From the NCBI GenBank assembly GCA_042408925.1, contig JBHOQO010000139.1, positions 1-64,000 on the forward strand: DNA of 64,000 nt, given 5' to 3'. Under the pieces are notes generated by a model that saw only the letters and a program-made list of their open reading frames with translations, did no database searches and was not told the DNA's origin. Position 1 is the stretch's first letter, and every line of letters starts with the position of its first letter. Shown one piece after another: positions 17,950 through 25,681 of this stretch. The position numbers were made by a program, and so were the translations under genes. The stretch is from BPIH01 sp042408925. GTDB lineage: Bacteria > Chloroflexota > Limnocylindria > Limnocylindrales > CSP1-4.

Positions 17950-18948
17950 CTACGGTCCCTCGTACCCCGTCGGATGGTCGAGGAGCCAGGCCCAGGCCGA
18001 GCCAATCATCGCCTCGAGGGAGCTCCGGGCAGGGCGCCAGCCGAGGACCTCGGCCGCGCGCCGGTTCGAGGCGACGAGGATCGGCGGATCGCCGGGGCGG
18101 CGCGGGCCGACCCGCTGCGGGATCGGGCGGCCGACGACGGCCTCGGCGGCGGCGAGGACCTCGCGGACGCTGTAGCCGCGCTCGGTCCCGAGGTTGCAGA
18201 CGAGGGGCGCCGCGGTCCGCGGGTCGTCGGGCGCGGTCGCCTCGAGGGCGGCCAGGTGGGCCTCGGCGAGATCGGCGACGTGGATGTAGTCGCGGATGCA
18301 CGTCCCGTCCGGGGTCGGGTAGTCGTCGCCGTAGACGACGACCTCGGGGGCTCGTCCCTGGGCGGCGGCGAGGACGTTCGGGATGAGGTGGGTCTCGGGG
18401 ACGTGCCATTCGCCGACCCGGTCGGTCGCCCCGGCGACGTTGAAGTACCGGAGGCTGACGCTCCGGAGGCCGTAGGCGTGGCCGTACCAGGAGAGGGCGG
18501 CTTCGAGGGTCCGCTTCGTCTCGCCGTACGGGTTGATCGGGCGGAGGGGAGCGTCCTCGGTGATCGGGACCGCGTCGGGGATCCCGTAGACCGCGGCCGT
18601 CGAACTGAGGACGAAGCGCCCGACGCCGGCCCGCCGACAGGCCTCGAGGAGGGCGATCCCGCCGGCGACGTTGTCGCGATAGTAGCGGGCCGGATCGGCG
18701 ATCGATTCCCCGACGAGGGAGCGGGCGGCGCAATGGAGGACGGCCTCGATCCCCTCCTCGCCAAGGAGGTCGCCGACGGCCGCTTCGTCGGCGTACGTCC
18801 CGACGACGAGGCGGGCGGCCTCGGGGACCGCGAGCGCGTGGCCCGTCGTGAGGTCGTCGAGGACGACGACGGTGTGGCCCACCTCGACGAGGCGTTCGAC
18901 GCTCGCGGCACCGACGTAGCCGGCGCCGCCGGTCACCAGGATGCGCAT
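17950..18948 (-). CDS. galE: UDP-glucose 4-epimerase
   Basis: NAD-dependent interconversion of UDP-glucose and UDP-galactose. The 332 residues show the Rossmann loop TGGAGYVGA at 6-14, SSTAAVYG near 115-122, the catalytic pair Tyr141/Lys145 (PYGETK), the sugar-side motif LRYFNVAGA, and CIRDYIHVADLA. The length is typical. It lies upstream of the sugar-transferase operon and could feed nucleotide sugars. The ligase-like gene between them has its own promoter box, so co-transcription is uncertain. Confidence 0.92.
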   Translation of the reverse strand: MRILVTGGAGYVGAASVERLVEVGHTVVVLDDLTTGHALAVPEAARLVVGTYADEAAVGDLLGEEGIEAVLHCAARSLVGESIADPARYYRDNVAGGIALLEACRRAGVGRFVLSSTAAVYGIPDAVPITEDAPLRPINPYGETKRTLEAALSWYGHAYGLRSVSLRYFNVAGATDRVGEWHVPETHLIPNVLAAAQGRAPEVVVYGDDYPTPDGTCIRDYIHVADLAEAHLAALEATAPDDPRTAAPLVCNLGTERGYSVREVLAAAEAVVGRPIPQRVGPRRPGDPPILVASNRRAAEVLGWRPARSSLEAMIGSAWAWLLDHPTGYEGP

Positions 18949-19037
18949 CGGCGGAGCGAGCGGGGGTTCGGGCGGGCGATCGGAGCGAGCGCGAGGATCA
19001 TTGAGCGGATGGTAGCCGGCCGGGATGGTGACGGGCC

Positions 19038-19493
19038 TCAGGGCCGGCGGAGGAGCCGGCCCAGCCAGCCGCGCCGTCGTCGCGCGGGGGCATCGGCGTC
19101 GCGCGGCGCGGGCGGCCGGGCGTCCGGGTGCGCTTCGGGTGCCGCCCGGGTCGCGGGTGCCACACCGGTCTCGGGTGCCGCCCCGGTCTCGGGTGCCGCC
19201 CCGGTCTCGGGTGCCGCCCCGGTTGCCGCCGCCCGGGTCGCTCGAACCTCCTCGAGGCGGGCGACGAGCCGCTGCGCCGCGACGTTCTCGGGATCGGCCG
19301 CCAGGGCCTGCCGTGCCAGCTCGAGCGCTCCCGCTTCGTCACCGCGCTCGAGGGCGACCCGAGCGAGCCCGACGATGGCGATGGCGTTCCCGGGGTCGGC
19401 GGCGAGGACCTGCCGGTACGTCTGCTCGGCCCGATCGAGGAGCCCGGCGACGAGGGCCCGCTCGGCGTCGAGGAGGAGCTCGATGGTCGTCAC
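19038..19493 (-). CDS. TPR protein with Ala/Pro repeat tail
   Basis: 151 residues. Residues 1-82 make two tetratricopeptide-type repeats (AEQTYRQVLAADPGNAIAIV and GALELARQALAADPEN), a protein-binding scaffold. After them comes GAAPET repeated three times, encoded by an 18-bp tandem repeat (about 19165-19224), and then a strongly basic tail RRRRGWLGRLLRRP. No membrane segment. It follows the nucleotidyltransferase gene by six bases. The partner is unknown. Confidence 0.7.
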   Translation of the reverse strand: MTTIELLLDAERALVAGLLDRAEQTYRQVLAADPGNAIAIVGLARVALERGDEAGALELARQALAADPENVAAQRLVARLEEVRATRAAATGAAPETGAAPETGAAPETGVAPATRAAPEAHPDARPPAPRDADAPARRRRGWLGRLLRRP

Positions 19494-19499
19494 GATCCG

Positions 19500-21056
19500 C
19501 TACGCCTCGTCGGCGGCCAGGGACCGGGCGAGGAGGAGGAGGGTCGGTCGCTCGTTCAGCGACGGGTCGGCGACGACCCGCTCGAGGAGGGCGTCGAGGA
19601 TTCGACCGAGGCGCGGCCCCGGCTCCACACCGAGCTCGGCGATGAGGTCGTCGCCGTCGACGGCGAGGTCGCGTCGGTCGAGGACGACCGGGCCGGCGAG
19701 GATCGCCGCGACGCGCGCCTCGAGCTCGGCCACGCCGGTCGCTTCGGGCGGCAGGCCGCTCCCGACGTTGTCGGCCCGTCGCAAGGCGAAGAGCTCGTCG
19801 AGGGCGTCGGGGCCGATCCGGGCGATGAAGCGTCGGACGGCGGCGTCGCTCCAGCTCCCCTCGTAGGAGAACATGTGGTGACGGACGAGGTGGGCGACCC
19901 GCTCGATCGTCTCGCGGGGCAGCCGGAGGCGCCGGAGGATCACCTCGCTCAGCTCCGCCCCCCGGAGCTCGTGGCCCGGGAAGTGCCCCTCGGCGGCCGT
20001 TCCGGGCTTGCCGACGTCGTGGAGGAGGGCAGCGAGCCGGACGATCGGCCGCTCGGCCGGTGCGGCATCGACGGTCCGGAGCGTGTGGGCCCAGAGGTCG
20101 TCGCCGGGAACCTTGGCCTGGGGGACCCCGCGCTGGGCGGCGAGCTCGGGGAGGAGGCGTTCGAGAAGGCCGGTCGCCTCGAGGAGCCCGAGGCCGATGG
20201 ACGGCCGGCGGGCGGCGAGGAGCTTCGTCAGCTCGGCCGCGATCCGTTCGCCCGAAAGGTGGCGGACGAGGTCGGCCCGCTCCCGGATCGCCGCGAGCGT
20301 GGCCGGCTCGATCTCGAACTCGAGGACGGCGGCGAGGCGGATCGCCCGGACCATCCGGAGGGCGTCCTCCCCGAAGCGGTCGAACGGGTTGCCGACGGCC
20401 CGGATCCGGCGGGCGGCGAGGTCGGCGAGGCCGCCGTGGGGGTCGACCAGGCGGATCTCGGCGGGCGTGCCGTCGGGGCTCGGCTCGGCGCCCCAGGCGA
20501 GGGCGTTGATCGTGAAGTCGCGGCGGGCGAGGTCGTCCTCGATCCGCTCGCCAAACTCGACCCGGTGGGGGCGGCGGAAGTCGGCGTACTCGTGCTCGGA
20601 GCGGAAGGTCGTGATCTCGTGGACGCCGTCCCGGCGGCGGACGCCGACGGTCCCGAACTGGTTCTCGTACGACGCGTCGGGGAAGACCGCCAGGACCTCC
20701 TCGGGGCGGGCGGCGGTGGCGAGGTCCCAGTCGGCGGCCGGGCGGTCGAGGAGGACGTCGCGGAGCGAGCCGCCGACGAGGTAGGCGGCGTGGCCGGCGG
20801 CCCAGAGCCGGCGGAGGAGGTCGAGGACGGGTTCGGGGACGGCGGCGGCGATCTTCGCCCGGGCGGCCTCGGGATCGAGCGGCTCGGCGGGCGTGTTCGG
20901 CTCGGTCGGCCTTCGTCCTGTGGTGGGCCCTCGCCCCGCGGTCGACCCTCGCCCCGCGGTCGACCCTCGCCGCGCGGTCGACCCTCGCCGCGCGGTCGAC
21001 TCGTCCCGTCCCCGACCGGCGCTCAGCTCCGGCCGAGGAAGAGGTACGTCCGCCAC
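19500..21056 (-). CDS. CCA tRNA nucleotidyltransferase / poly(A) polymerase family
   Basis: 518 residues with class II nucleotidyltransferase motifs: LVGGSLRD (93-100), DWDLAT with the metal-binding Asp109/Asp111, RRDFTINALA, FGEDALRMVRAIR, and a C-terminal HD domain (LLHDVGKPG). It adds or repairs the tRNA 3' CCA end; A-adding relatives look alike. The start is unusual: no ATG, GTG or TTG exists in frame after the HNH stop, so GTG 21056, inside the 3' end of the HNH gene, is the nearest normal start. Residues about 20-43 are STARRG/STAGRG repeats from an 18-bp tandem repeat. Confidence 0.8.
   Translation of the reverse strand: MADVPLPRPELSAGRGRDESTARRGSTARRGSTAGRGSTAGRGPTTGRRPTEPNTPAEPLDPEAARAKIAAAVPEPVLDLLRRLWAAGHAAYLVGGSLRDVLLDRPAADWDLATAARPEEVLAVFPDASYENQFGTVGVRRRDGVHEITTFRSEHEYADFRRPHRVEFGERIEDDLARRDFTINALAWGAEPSPDGTPAEIRLVDPHGGLADLAARRIRAVGNPFDRFGEDALRMVRAIRLAAVLEFEIEPATLAAIRERADLVRHLSGERIAAELTKLLAARRPSIGLGLLEATGLLERLLPELAAQRGVPQAKVPGDDLWAHTLRTVDAAPAERPIVRLAALLHDVGKPGTAAEGHFPGHELRGAELSEVILRRLRLPRETIERVAHLVRHHMFSYEGSWSDAAVRRFIARIGPDALDELFALRRADNVGSGLPPEATGVAELEARVAAILAGPVVLDRRDLAVDGDDLIAELGVEPGPRLGRILDALLERVVADPSLNERPTLLLLARSLAADEA
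20930..21003 (-). repeat. 18-bp tandem repeat in the nucleotidyltransferase N-terminus
   Basis: Four near-identical 18-bp units (reading TCGACCGCG[C/G]GGCGAGGG on the minus strand), plus one decayed unit, lie between the HNH stop and the conserved catalytic domain. They encode STARRG or STAGRG and explain the odd linker. Confidence 0.8.
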
Positions 21057-21538
21057 GCCTCGTTCCGCGAATCGGCGAGGTACGGCGTGAACAGCGAGTA
21101 GACGTCGCTCCTCGGCTCGAAGGGCTGCCGGATCAGGCGCATCCGAGCCTCCTCGAGGGTCTTGCCGCCCTTGCGGTGGTTGCAGCTCTTGCAGGCCGTC
21201 ACGAGGTTCTCCCAGGTGTGGCCGCCGCCGCGGTGGCGGGGCACGACGTGATCGAGGGTCAAATCGTTCGTCTGGCGGCCGCAGTACTGACAGGTGTAGT
21301 GGTCGCGGGCGAAGACCTCGCGACGGGCGAGCCGGACCCGCGGTCGCGGTCGCCGGACGAGGTGCTGGAGGCGGATTACGGACGGCGCCCGGAACTCGGT
21401 CCGCGGCGTCCGGACGACCTGGTGGTCGTATTCGATGACCTCGGCCTTGGCGCCCAGGATGAGCCGGAACGCGCGCGGCAGGTTGCACACGTTCAGCGGC
21501 TCGTAGTTCTGGTTCAGCACGAGGACGACGCCGTCCAT
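21023..21538 (-). CDS. HNH endonuclease
   Basis: 171 residues. The N-terminal part VVLVLNQNYEPLNVCNLPRA marks a widespread family of stand-alone HNH proteins. The nuclease core has Cys83-x2-Cys86, DHVVPRHRGG (Asp96-His97) and Cys116-x2-Cys119 followed by Asn-His-Arg, so both zinc knuckles and the catalytic His are present. The substrate is unknown; members occur outside restriction systems. ATG 21538 begins the conserved region and TACCAT lies ten bases upstream. Its 3' end overlaps the nucleotidyltransferase gene. Repeat array C lies just upstream. Confidence 0.83.
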   Translation of the reverse strand: MDGVVLVLNQNYEPLNVCNLPRAFRLILGAKAEVIEYDHQVVRTPRTEFRAPSVIRLQHLVRRPRPRVRLARREVFARDHYTCQYCGRQTNDLTLDHVVPRHRGGGHTWENLVTACKSCNHRKGGKTLEEARMRLIRQPFEPRSDVYSLFTPYLADSRNEAWRTYLFLGRS

Positions 21539-21646
21539 GATGGAGGCGATGGTAATCGAGCCGAGCCCGGCGTGTTGTCCGCGCGGGTGCCGGTCGTCCT
21601 CGGCCGCGTCCGCGGCCCCGCCCCGTGCCGGCCCGCCGCGCCCAGC

Positions 21647-21917
21647 CATTCGTCCGGTGCATGGAATGTCGTGCGGCACCGGCCGCGACGCGCCACCTAT
21701 TCACCCGGCGCATCTCCGCCCCGGTCGGCGGCCCTCCGCCGCTCCGCGCATTCCCGAGGCGAATACAAGCCGGCCCGCAACCGGCCGCGACCGACCGTGC
21801 ATTCTCCCGGCGAATGGGCGACCAGGCCGGCCGCCCATCGGCGCCCGTACATTCACCGCCCGCATGATCGACCGGGGTCGGCCGCGTCGCATCACGCCAG
21901 CATGCGCCCGATGAATG
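21647..21917. repeat. Repeat array C: six palindromic units at 51-bp period
   Basis: Six degenerate 17-bp palindromes close to CATTCNCCGGGCGMATG begin at 21647, 21698, 21749, 21800, 21850 and 21901, so intervals are 51, 51, 51, 50 and 51. Units 3 and 4 are the most symmetric (CATTC...GAAT), and unit 6 is in the opposite orientation. Intervening sequences are unrelated and GC-rich. The array fills the 507-bp gap between the HNH start and the hmgL end. No gene was seen in the gap. Confidence 0.82.
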
Positions 21918-22045
21918 TCCGACGATCTCCGGACGTCAGTCCCGGGCTCGGCCACCCAGGGCCACTCCGCCGCCCCCGGCCCCCTTCGTGGCGCCGCTCC
22001 CGGCGACCGCCCGGCCGCCCGCAGCACCCGACCGCCTGCCGCCCC

Positions 22046-23035
22046 TCAGTCGGGCCGAACCGGCCACCCGCCGGCCTGGCCCACCTTCGAGGCCAGCGGC
22101 CGCCCGAGCGCCCCGCTGATGAAGCGACCCGCCTCGAGGACCCCCGCCAGGTCCACCCCGTGCTCCCAGCCCTCGCCGTCGAGCAGGTAGACGAGGTCCT
22201 CCGTCGCCAGGTTGCCGGCCGCGCCCGGGGCGTACGGGCAGCCGCCCGTCCCGCCGCTCGAGGCGTCGAAGCAGCGGACGCCCGCGGCCAGGCCCGCCAC
22301 CACGTTCGCGAGCGCCGTCCCTCGAGTGTCGTGGAGGTGGAGGGCGAGCCGGTCGAGTCCGATCCCGGCGTCCACCGCCCGCCCGACGAGGTCGCCGACC
22401 TGGCTGGGCACCCCGACCCCGATCGTGTCGCCGAAGCAGACCTCGTCGACCCCGAGCTCGAGGAGGCGGGCCCCGACGGCGACCGCCCGGGCCGGGTCGA
22501 CCCGCCCCTCGTACGGGCAGCCGAAGGCGGTCGAGACGTAGCCGCGGACCCACCAGCCCCGCTCGCGGGCCGCGGCGACGACCGGGCCGAACGTCGCCAG
22601 GCTCTCGGCGACGGTCATCCCGATGTTGTGGCGGGTGAAGGCGTCCGTGGCGGCCGTGAAGACCGCGATCGCCTCGATCCCGGCCCGTTCCGCCCGCTCC
22701 AGGCCCCGGAGGTTCGGGACGAGGGCGACGTAGCGGATCCCCGGGCGCCGCGGGAGCCCGGCCGCGACCGCCTCGGCGTCGGCGAGCTGGGGGACGGCGC
22801 GGGGCGAGACGAAGCTCGTCGCCTCGATCTCCCGGAGTCCGGCGGCGACGAGCAGCTCAAGGTACCGGAGCTTCGCCGCGGTCGGGATCGGGGTCGCCTC
22901 GTTCTGGAGGCCGTCGCGCGGCCCGACCTCGTAGATCCGGACCCGACGGTCCGCGGCCGCCGGCGGGTCGGCGCCCGGTTGCCGGGCGGTCGGGTCGGGC
23001 CCGGTCCCTTCGGCTCCGGCCCCGATCCCGCCCAC
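22046..23035 (-). CDS. Hydroxymethylglutaryl-CoA lyase
   Basis: Cleaves HMG-CoA to acetoacetate and acetyl-CoA, the last step of leucine breakdown. The 329 residues hold the family start IYEVGPRDGLQNE (near 34), TSFVSPRAVPQL, the metal-site HLHDTRGTALAN and the cysteine loop GGCPYAPGAAGN. The first 32 residues are low complexity; GTG 23035 is used because a GGGAG lies upstream and the preceding gene stops 19 bases away. The neighbours encode acyl-CoA carboxylase and enoyl-CoA hydratase, which fits the leucine pathway. Confidence 0.9.
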   Translation of the reverse strand: MGGIGAGAEGTGPDPTARQPGADPPAAADRRVRIYEVGPRDGLQNEATPIPTAAKLRYLELLVAAGLREIEATSFVSPRAVPQLADAEAVAAGLPRRPGIRYVALVPNLRGLERAERAGIEAIAVFTAATDAFTRHNIGMTVAESLATFGPVVAAARERGWWVRGYVSTAFGCPYEGRVDPARAVAVGARLLELGVDEVCFGDTIGVGVPSQVGDLVGRAVDAGIGLDRLALHLHDTRGTALANVVAGLAAGVRCFDASSGGTGGCPYAPGAAGNLATEDLVYLLDGEGWEHGVDLAGVLEAGRFISGALGRPLASKVGQAGGWPVRPD

Positions 23036-23054
23036 GACCTCGCTCCCGAGCGGC

Positions 23055-23330
23055 CTACAGCCGCGGCGGATCCGCGGTCCGGTCGAGCTCGGCGATGGCG
23101 ACCTCGATCCGGGCGATCTCCTGGACGGCGGCGACCCACTCCTCGCTCCCGAGCGGCGCCGCGTTCCGACGCCGCCGTGCCGCGGCGTGGGCGGCGAGGA
23201 GCGCCTCGCGGGTGGGCCGCTCCCCGCCCGATGCGGCGGCGGTCGTCGGGGGATCGGTGACTGGTGGTCGGTTCGGCGTCGGCATCGCGAATGTCGGTCC
23301 CGTCTGGCGATCGAGCTTCGGCTCGATCAT
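23055..23330 (-). CDS. Small protein of unknown function in the acyl-CoA operon
   Basis: 91 residues, ATG 23330. The first half is Pro/Thr rich (PNRPPVTDPPTTAAA). The second half is one or two charged helices (TREALLAAHAAARRRRNA and EEWVAAVQEIARIEVAIAEL). No membrane segment or cysteine. It sits between the carboxylase gene (32-base gap) and hmgL (19-base gap) on the same strand. The position resembles the small accessory (epsilon-type) subunits of actinobacterial acyl-CoA carboxylases, but sequence similarity was not tested. Confidence 0.6.
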   Translation of the reverse strand: MIEPKLDRQTGPTFAMPTPNRPPVTDPPTTAAASGGERPTREALLAAHAAARRRRNAAPLGSEEWVAAVQEIARIEVAIAELDRTADPPRL

Positions 23331-23362
23331 CGTAGCGCCTCTAGCGCCTCGGCTGAGGAGCC

Positions 23363-25504
23363 TCAGGCCTCGATGAGGGCGATGAGGTCGCCCCGGGCGA
23401 GCTGGTCGCCGCGCCCCACGGCCAAGTCGACGACCCGGCCCGGCCCCGGAGCGGCGACGACGTGCTCCATCTTCATCGCCTCGAGGGTGACGATCGGGTC
23501 GCCGGCTTCGACGTGGTCCCCGACCGCGACGTGGACGACGCCGACGAGGCCCGGCATCGGCGCCTCCACGACCTGGGCGCCGCCGGCGTGGCCGCGCTCG
23601 GCCGTCCGGACCGCGGCCTCGACGTCGGGCGGTGGGGCGAGCCGGAAGGCGACCGAGCGGCCCGCAACGTCGACGTGGGCAACGAGTCCGTCGACGGCCG
23701 CGGCCGGGAGGGGCTCGCCCGCCACCGAGCGGTCGTCGGCCCCTCCACCCTCCGGGTCGAGGAGGACCGTTCGAGCGGTCCCGTCCTCGGCGACGAGTCG
23801 CAGGGACGCTCCGAACGGTCGCCAGCCGCCGCCCCACGGGTCGCCGCGCCGGGCTGCCTCGGCCTCGAGCGCGCCCCGCAGGGCCTCGCCGGCCGCCCGC
23901 CAGACCGCCTCGGCCTCGCCGGCCCTTCGAACCCGTTCGGCCCAGTCGTCCGGCGGCCAGATGGCGGCGAGCGTGTCGGTTCGGGCCAGCCCCTCGCGGA
24001 CGACCGGCTGCCGAACGAGCCACCGGAGGAAGCGGAGGTTCGTGACGAGCCCGAGGAGGCGGGTCGCCTCGAGGGCCGCCGCCAGCCGATCGAGGGCGGC
24101 CTCGCGGTCGGGGCCGTGGGCGGCGATCTTGGCGAGGAGCGGGTCGAACCGTCCGCCCACGACCGAGCCGACCTCGACGCCCGCGTCGACCCGTATCCCC
24201 GGCCCCTCCGGCCAGGCGAGGTCGAGAATGCGACCCGTCGCCGGCAGGAAGCCCGCCTCGGCGTCCTCGGCGTAGAGGCGGACCTCGACGGCATGGCCGC
24301 CGGCCTCGAAGGCCCGAAGGACGTCGCCCTGGTCGAGCCCGAGCGGCTCGCCGGCGGCGACCCGGAGCTGGTCGGCGACGAGGTCGCGACCCGTGACCGC
24401 CTCGGTGACGGGGTGCTCGACCTGGAGGCGGGTGTTCATCTCGAGGAAGACGAACCGGTTCGTCTCGTCGAGGAGGAACTCGCACGTTCCGGCTCCGACG
24501 TAGCCGACGGCCGACGCAAGCCGGAGGGCCGCCTCGCCGAGGGCCGCCCGCAGCTCCGGGGTCAGCCGCGGCGCCGGCGCCTCTTCGAGGATCTTCTGGT
24601 GGCGCCGCTGGAGCGAGCAGTCGCGCTCGCCCAGGTGGACGCCCCGACCGTGGGCATCGAAGAGGACCTGAACCTCGACGTGGCGAGGGTGCTCGAGGTA
24701 GCGCTCGAGGAGGAGGCGGTCGTCTCCGAAGGCCGCCCGGGCCTCCCGACGGGCCGCGGCGAGGACCGCTCCGAGACCCTCGAGGCTCCGGACGACCCGC
24801 ATCCCCTTGCCGCCGCCGCCGGCCGCCGGCTTGACGATGAGCGGAGGGCCGAGTCGCTCGGCCGCGGCGAGGAGCGAGGCGTCGGATTGGTCGGCGGGGG
24901 CGTCGCCCTCGGCGACCGGGATTCCGAGGCGGCGGGCGAGCTCGCGGGCGCGGGCCTTGTCGCCCATCGCCTCGATCGCCTCGGGCGGCGGGCCGACCCA
25001 GCGGATCCCGGCGGCGAGGACGCGGCGGGCGAAGTCGGGATTCTCGGCGAGGAAGCCGTAGCCGGGGTGGAGGGCGTCGGCGCCGGCGGCGAGGGCGGCA
25101 ACAACGACCTCCTCGGGGTCGAGGAGGTCGAGAGGTTCGGGCGATGCGGACGCGGGCAGGGCCGGCCGGCCGTCGTCGACGAGGGGAAGCACGGCTTCGA
25201 TCCCGAGGCGGTGGCAGGTTCGGGCGATCCGGGCCGCGATCTCGCCCCGGTTCGCGACGAAGCAGCGGCGGATCGGGCGGGCGGGTGCCGTGGCCGTCGT
25301 CTGTGCGGCCCCACGAGCGGTCGATCCCGCAGCGCCGAGCGCGGCGAGGGCGGCGACGGGCACCCGCCACCGACCGCCGACCCGCCGGGCCGGGAGGCGG
25401 CCGGCAGCGATCCAGCGCTGGACGGTTCGGGTGCTCGTCCCCAGGCGGCGCGCCGCTTCGGACGGCGAGCACTCGAACCGATCGTCAGCCGGTCGCGCGG
25501 TCAT
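23363..25504 (-). CDS. Acyl-CoA carboxylase alpha chain (biotin carboxylase-BCCP) with N-terminal excisionase-type HTH
   Basis: 713 residues in one frame. Residues about 12-52 are an excisionase/MerR-type helix-turn-helix (SPSEAARRLGTSTRTVQRWI then GRLPARRVGGRWRVP). A 25-residue linker leads to a biotin carboxylase beginning RRCFVANRGEIAARIARTC near 79, with the ATP-grasp loop KPAAGGGGKGM near 225, EMNTRLQVEHPVTE and a C-terminal biotin domain with EAMKMEH near 674. With hmgL and the hydratase nearby it is probably the 3-methylcrotonyl-CoA carboxylase alpha chain; its beta partner may be at 34235-35875. No ATG/GTG/TTG lies between the end of the HTH and the carboxylase, which argues that the fusion is real. 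Confidence 0.85.
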   Translation of the reverse strand: MTARPADDRFECSPSEAARRLGTSTRTVQRWIAAGRLPARRVGGRWRVPVAALAALGAAGSTARGAAQTTATAPARPIRRCFVANRGEIAARIARTCHRLGIEAVLPLVDDGRPALPASASPEPLDLLDPEEVVVAALAAGADALHPGYGFLAENPDFARRVLAAGIRWVGPPPEAIEAMGDKARARELARRLGIPVAEGDAPADQSDASLLAAAERLGPPLIVKPAAGGGGKGMRVVRSLEGLGAVLAAARREARAAFGDDRLLLERYLEHPRHVEVQVLFDAHGRGVHLGERDCSLQRRHQKILEEAPAPRLTPELRAALGEAALRLASAVGYVGAGTCEFLLDETNRFVFLEMNTRLQVEHPVTEAVTGRDLVADQLRVAAGEPLGLDQGDVLRAFEAGGHAVEVRLYAEDAEAGFLPATGRILDLAWPEGPGIRVDAGVEVGSVVGGRFDPLLAKIAAHGPDREAALDRLAAALEATRLLGLVTNLRFLRWLVRQPVVREGLARTDTLAAIWPPDDWAERVRRAGEAEAVWRAAGEALRGALEAEAARRGDPWGGGWRPFGASLRLVAEDGTARTVLLDPEGGGADDRSVAGEPLPAAAVDGLVAHVDVAGRSVAFRLAPPPDVEAAVRTAERGHAGGAQVVEAPMPGLVGVVHVAVGDHVEAGDPIVTLEAMKMEHVVAAPGPGRVVDLAVGRGDQLARGDLIALIEA

Positions 25505-25620
25505 GATCGCGACCCGGAGCCTGCCGGCGGCCCGATCACGCGCGTCATTCCGGGCTCCGTCGCTCGCTGCGCCGCCGCCGCCGGCTGGGGCACCAACGCT
25601 GGCTGCCGCTCGGTCATGGC

Positions 25621-25636
25621 TGTCGCGATTGTCGCG
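25621..25636. promoter_or_regulatory. Direct repeat TGTCGCG upstream of the HTH-carboxylase gene
   Basis: TGTCGCG at 25621-25627 and again at 25630-25636, a 9-base step, 117 bases before the carboxylase start. It includes the palindrome TCGCGA. This is a possible binding site for the fused HTH domain. The rest of 25505-25681 has no recognisable gene. Confidence 0.3.
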
Positions 25637-25681
25637 TTTGACGCGCCCGCTCGCAAGCCCGGCCGACGCTTCGAGCGAGGG

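Noticed and set aside
21647..21917. CRISPR array with short repeats
   Set aside because: Units are 17-bp imperfect palindromes with many differences, too short and too variable for CRISPR repeats.
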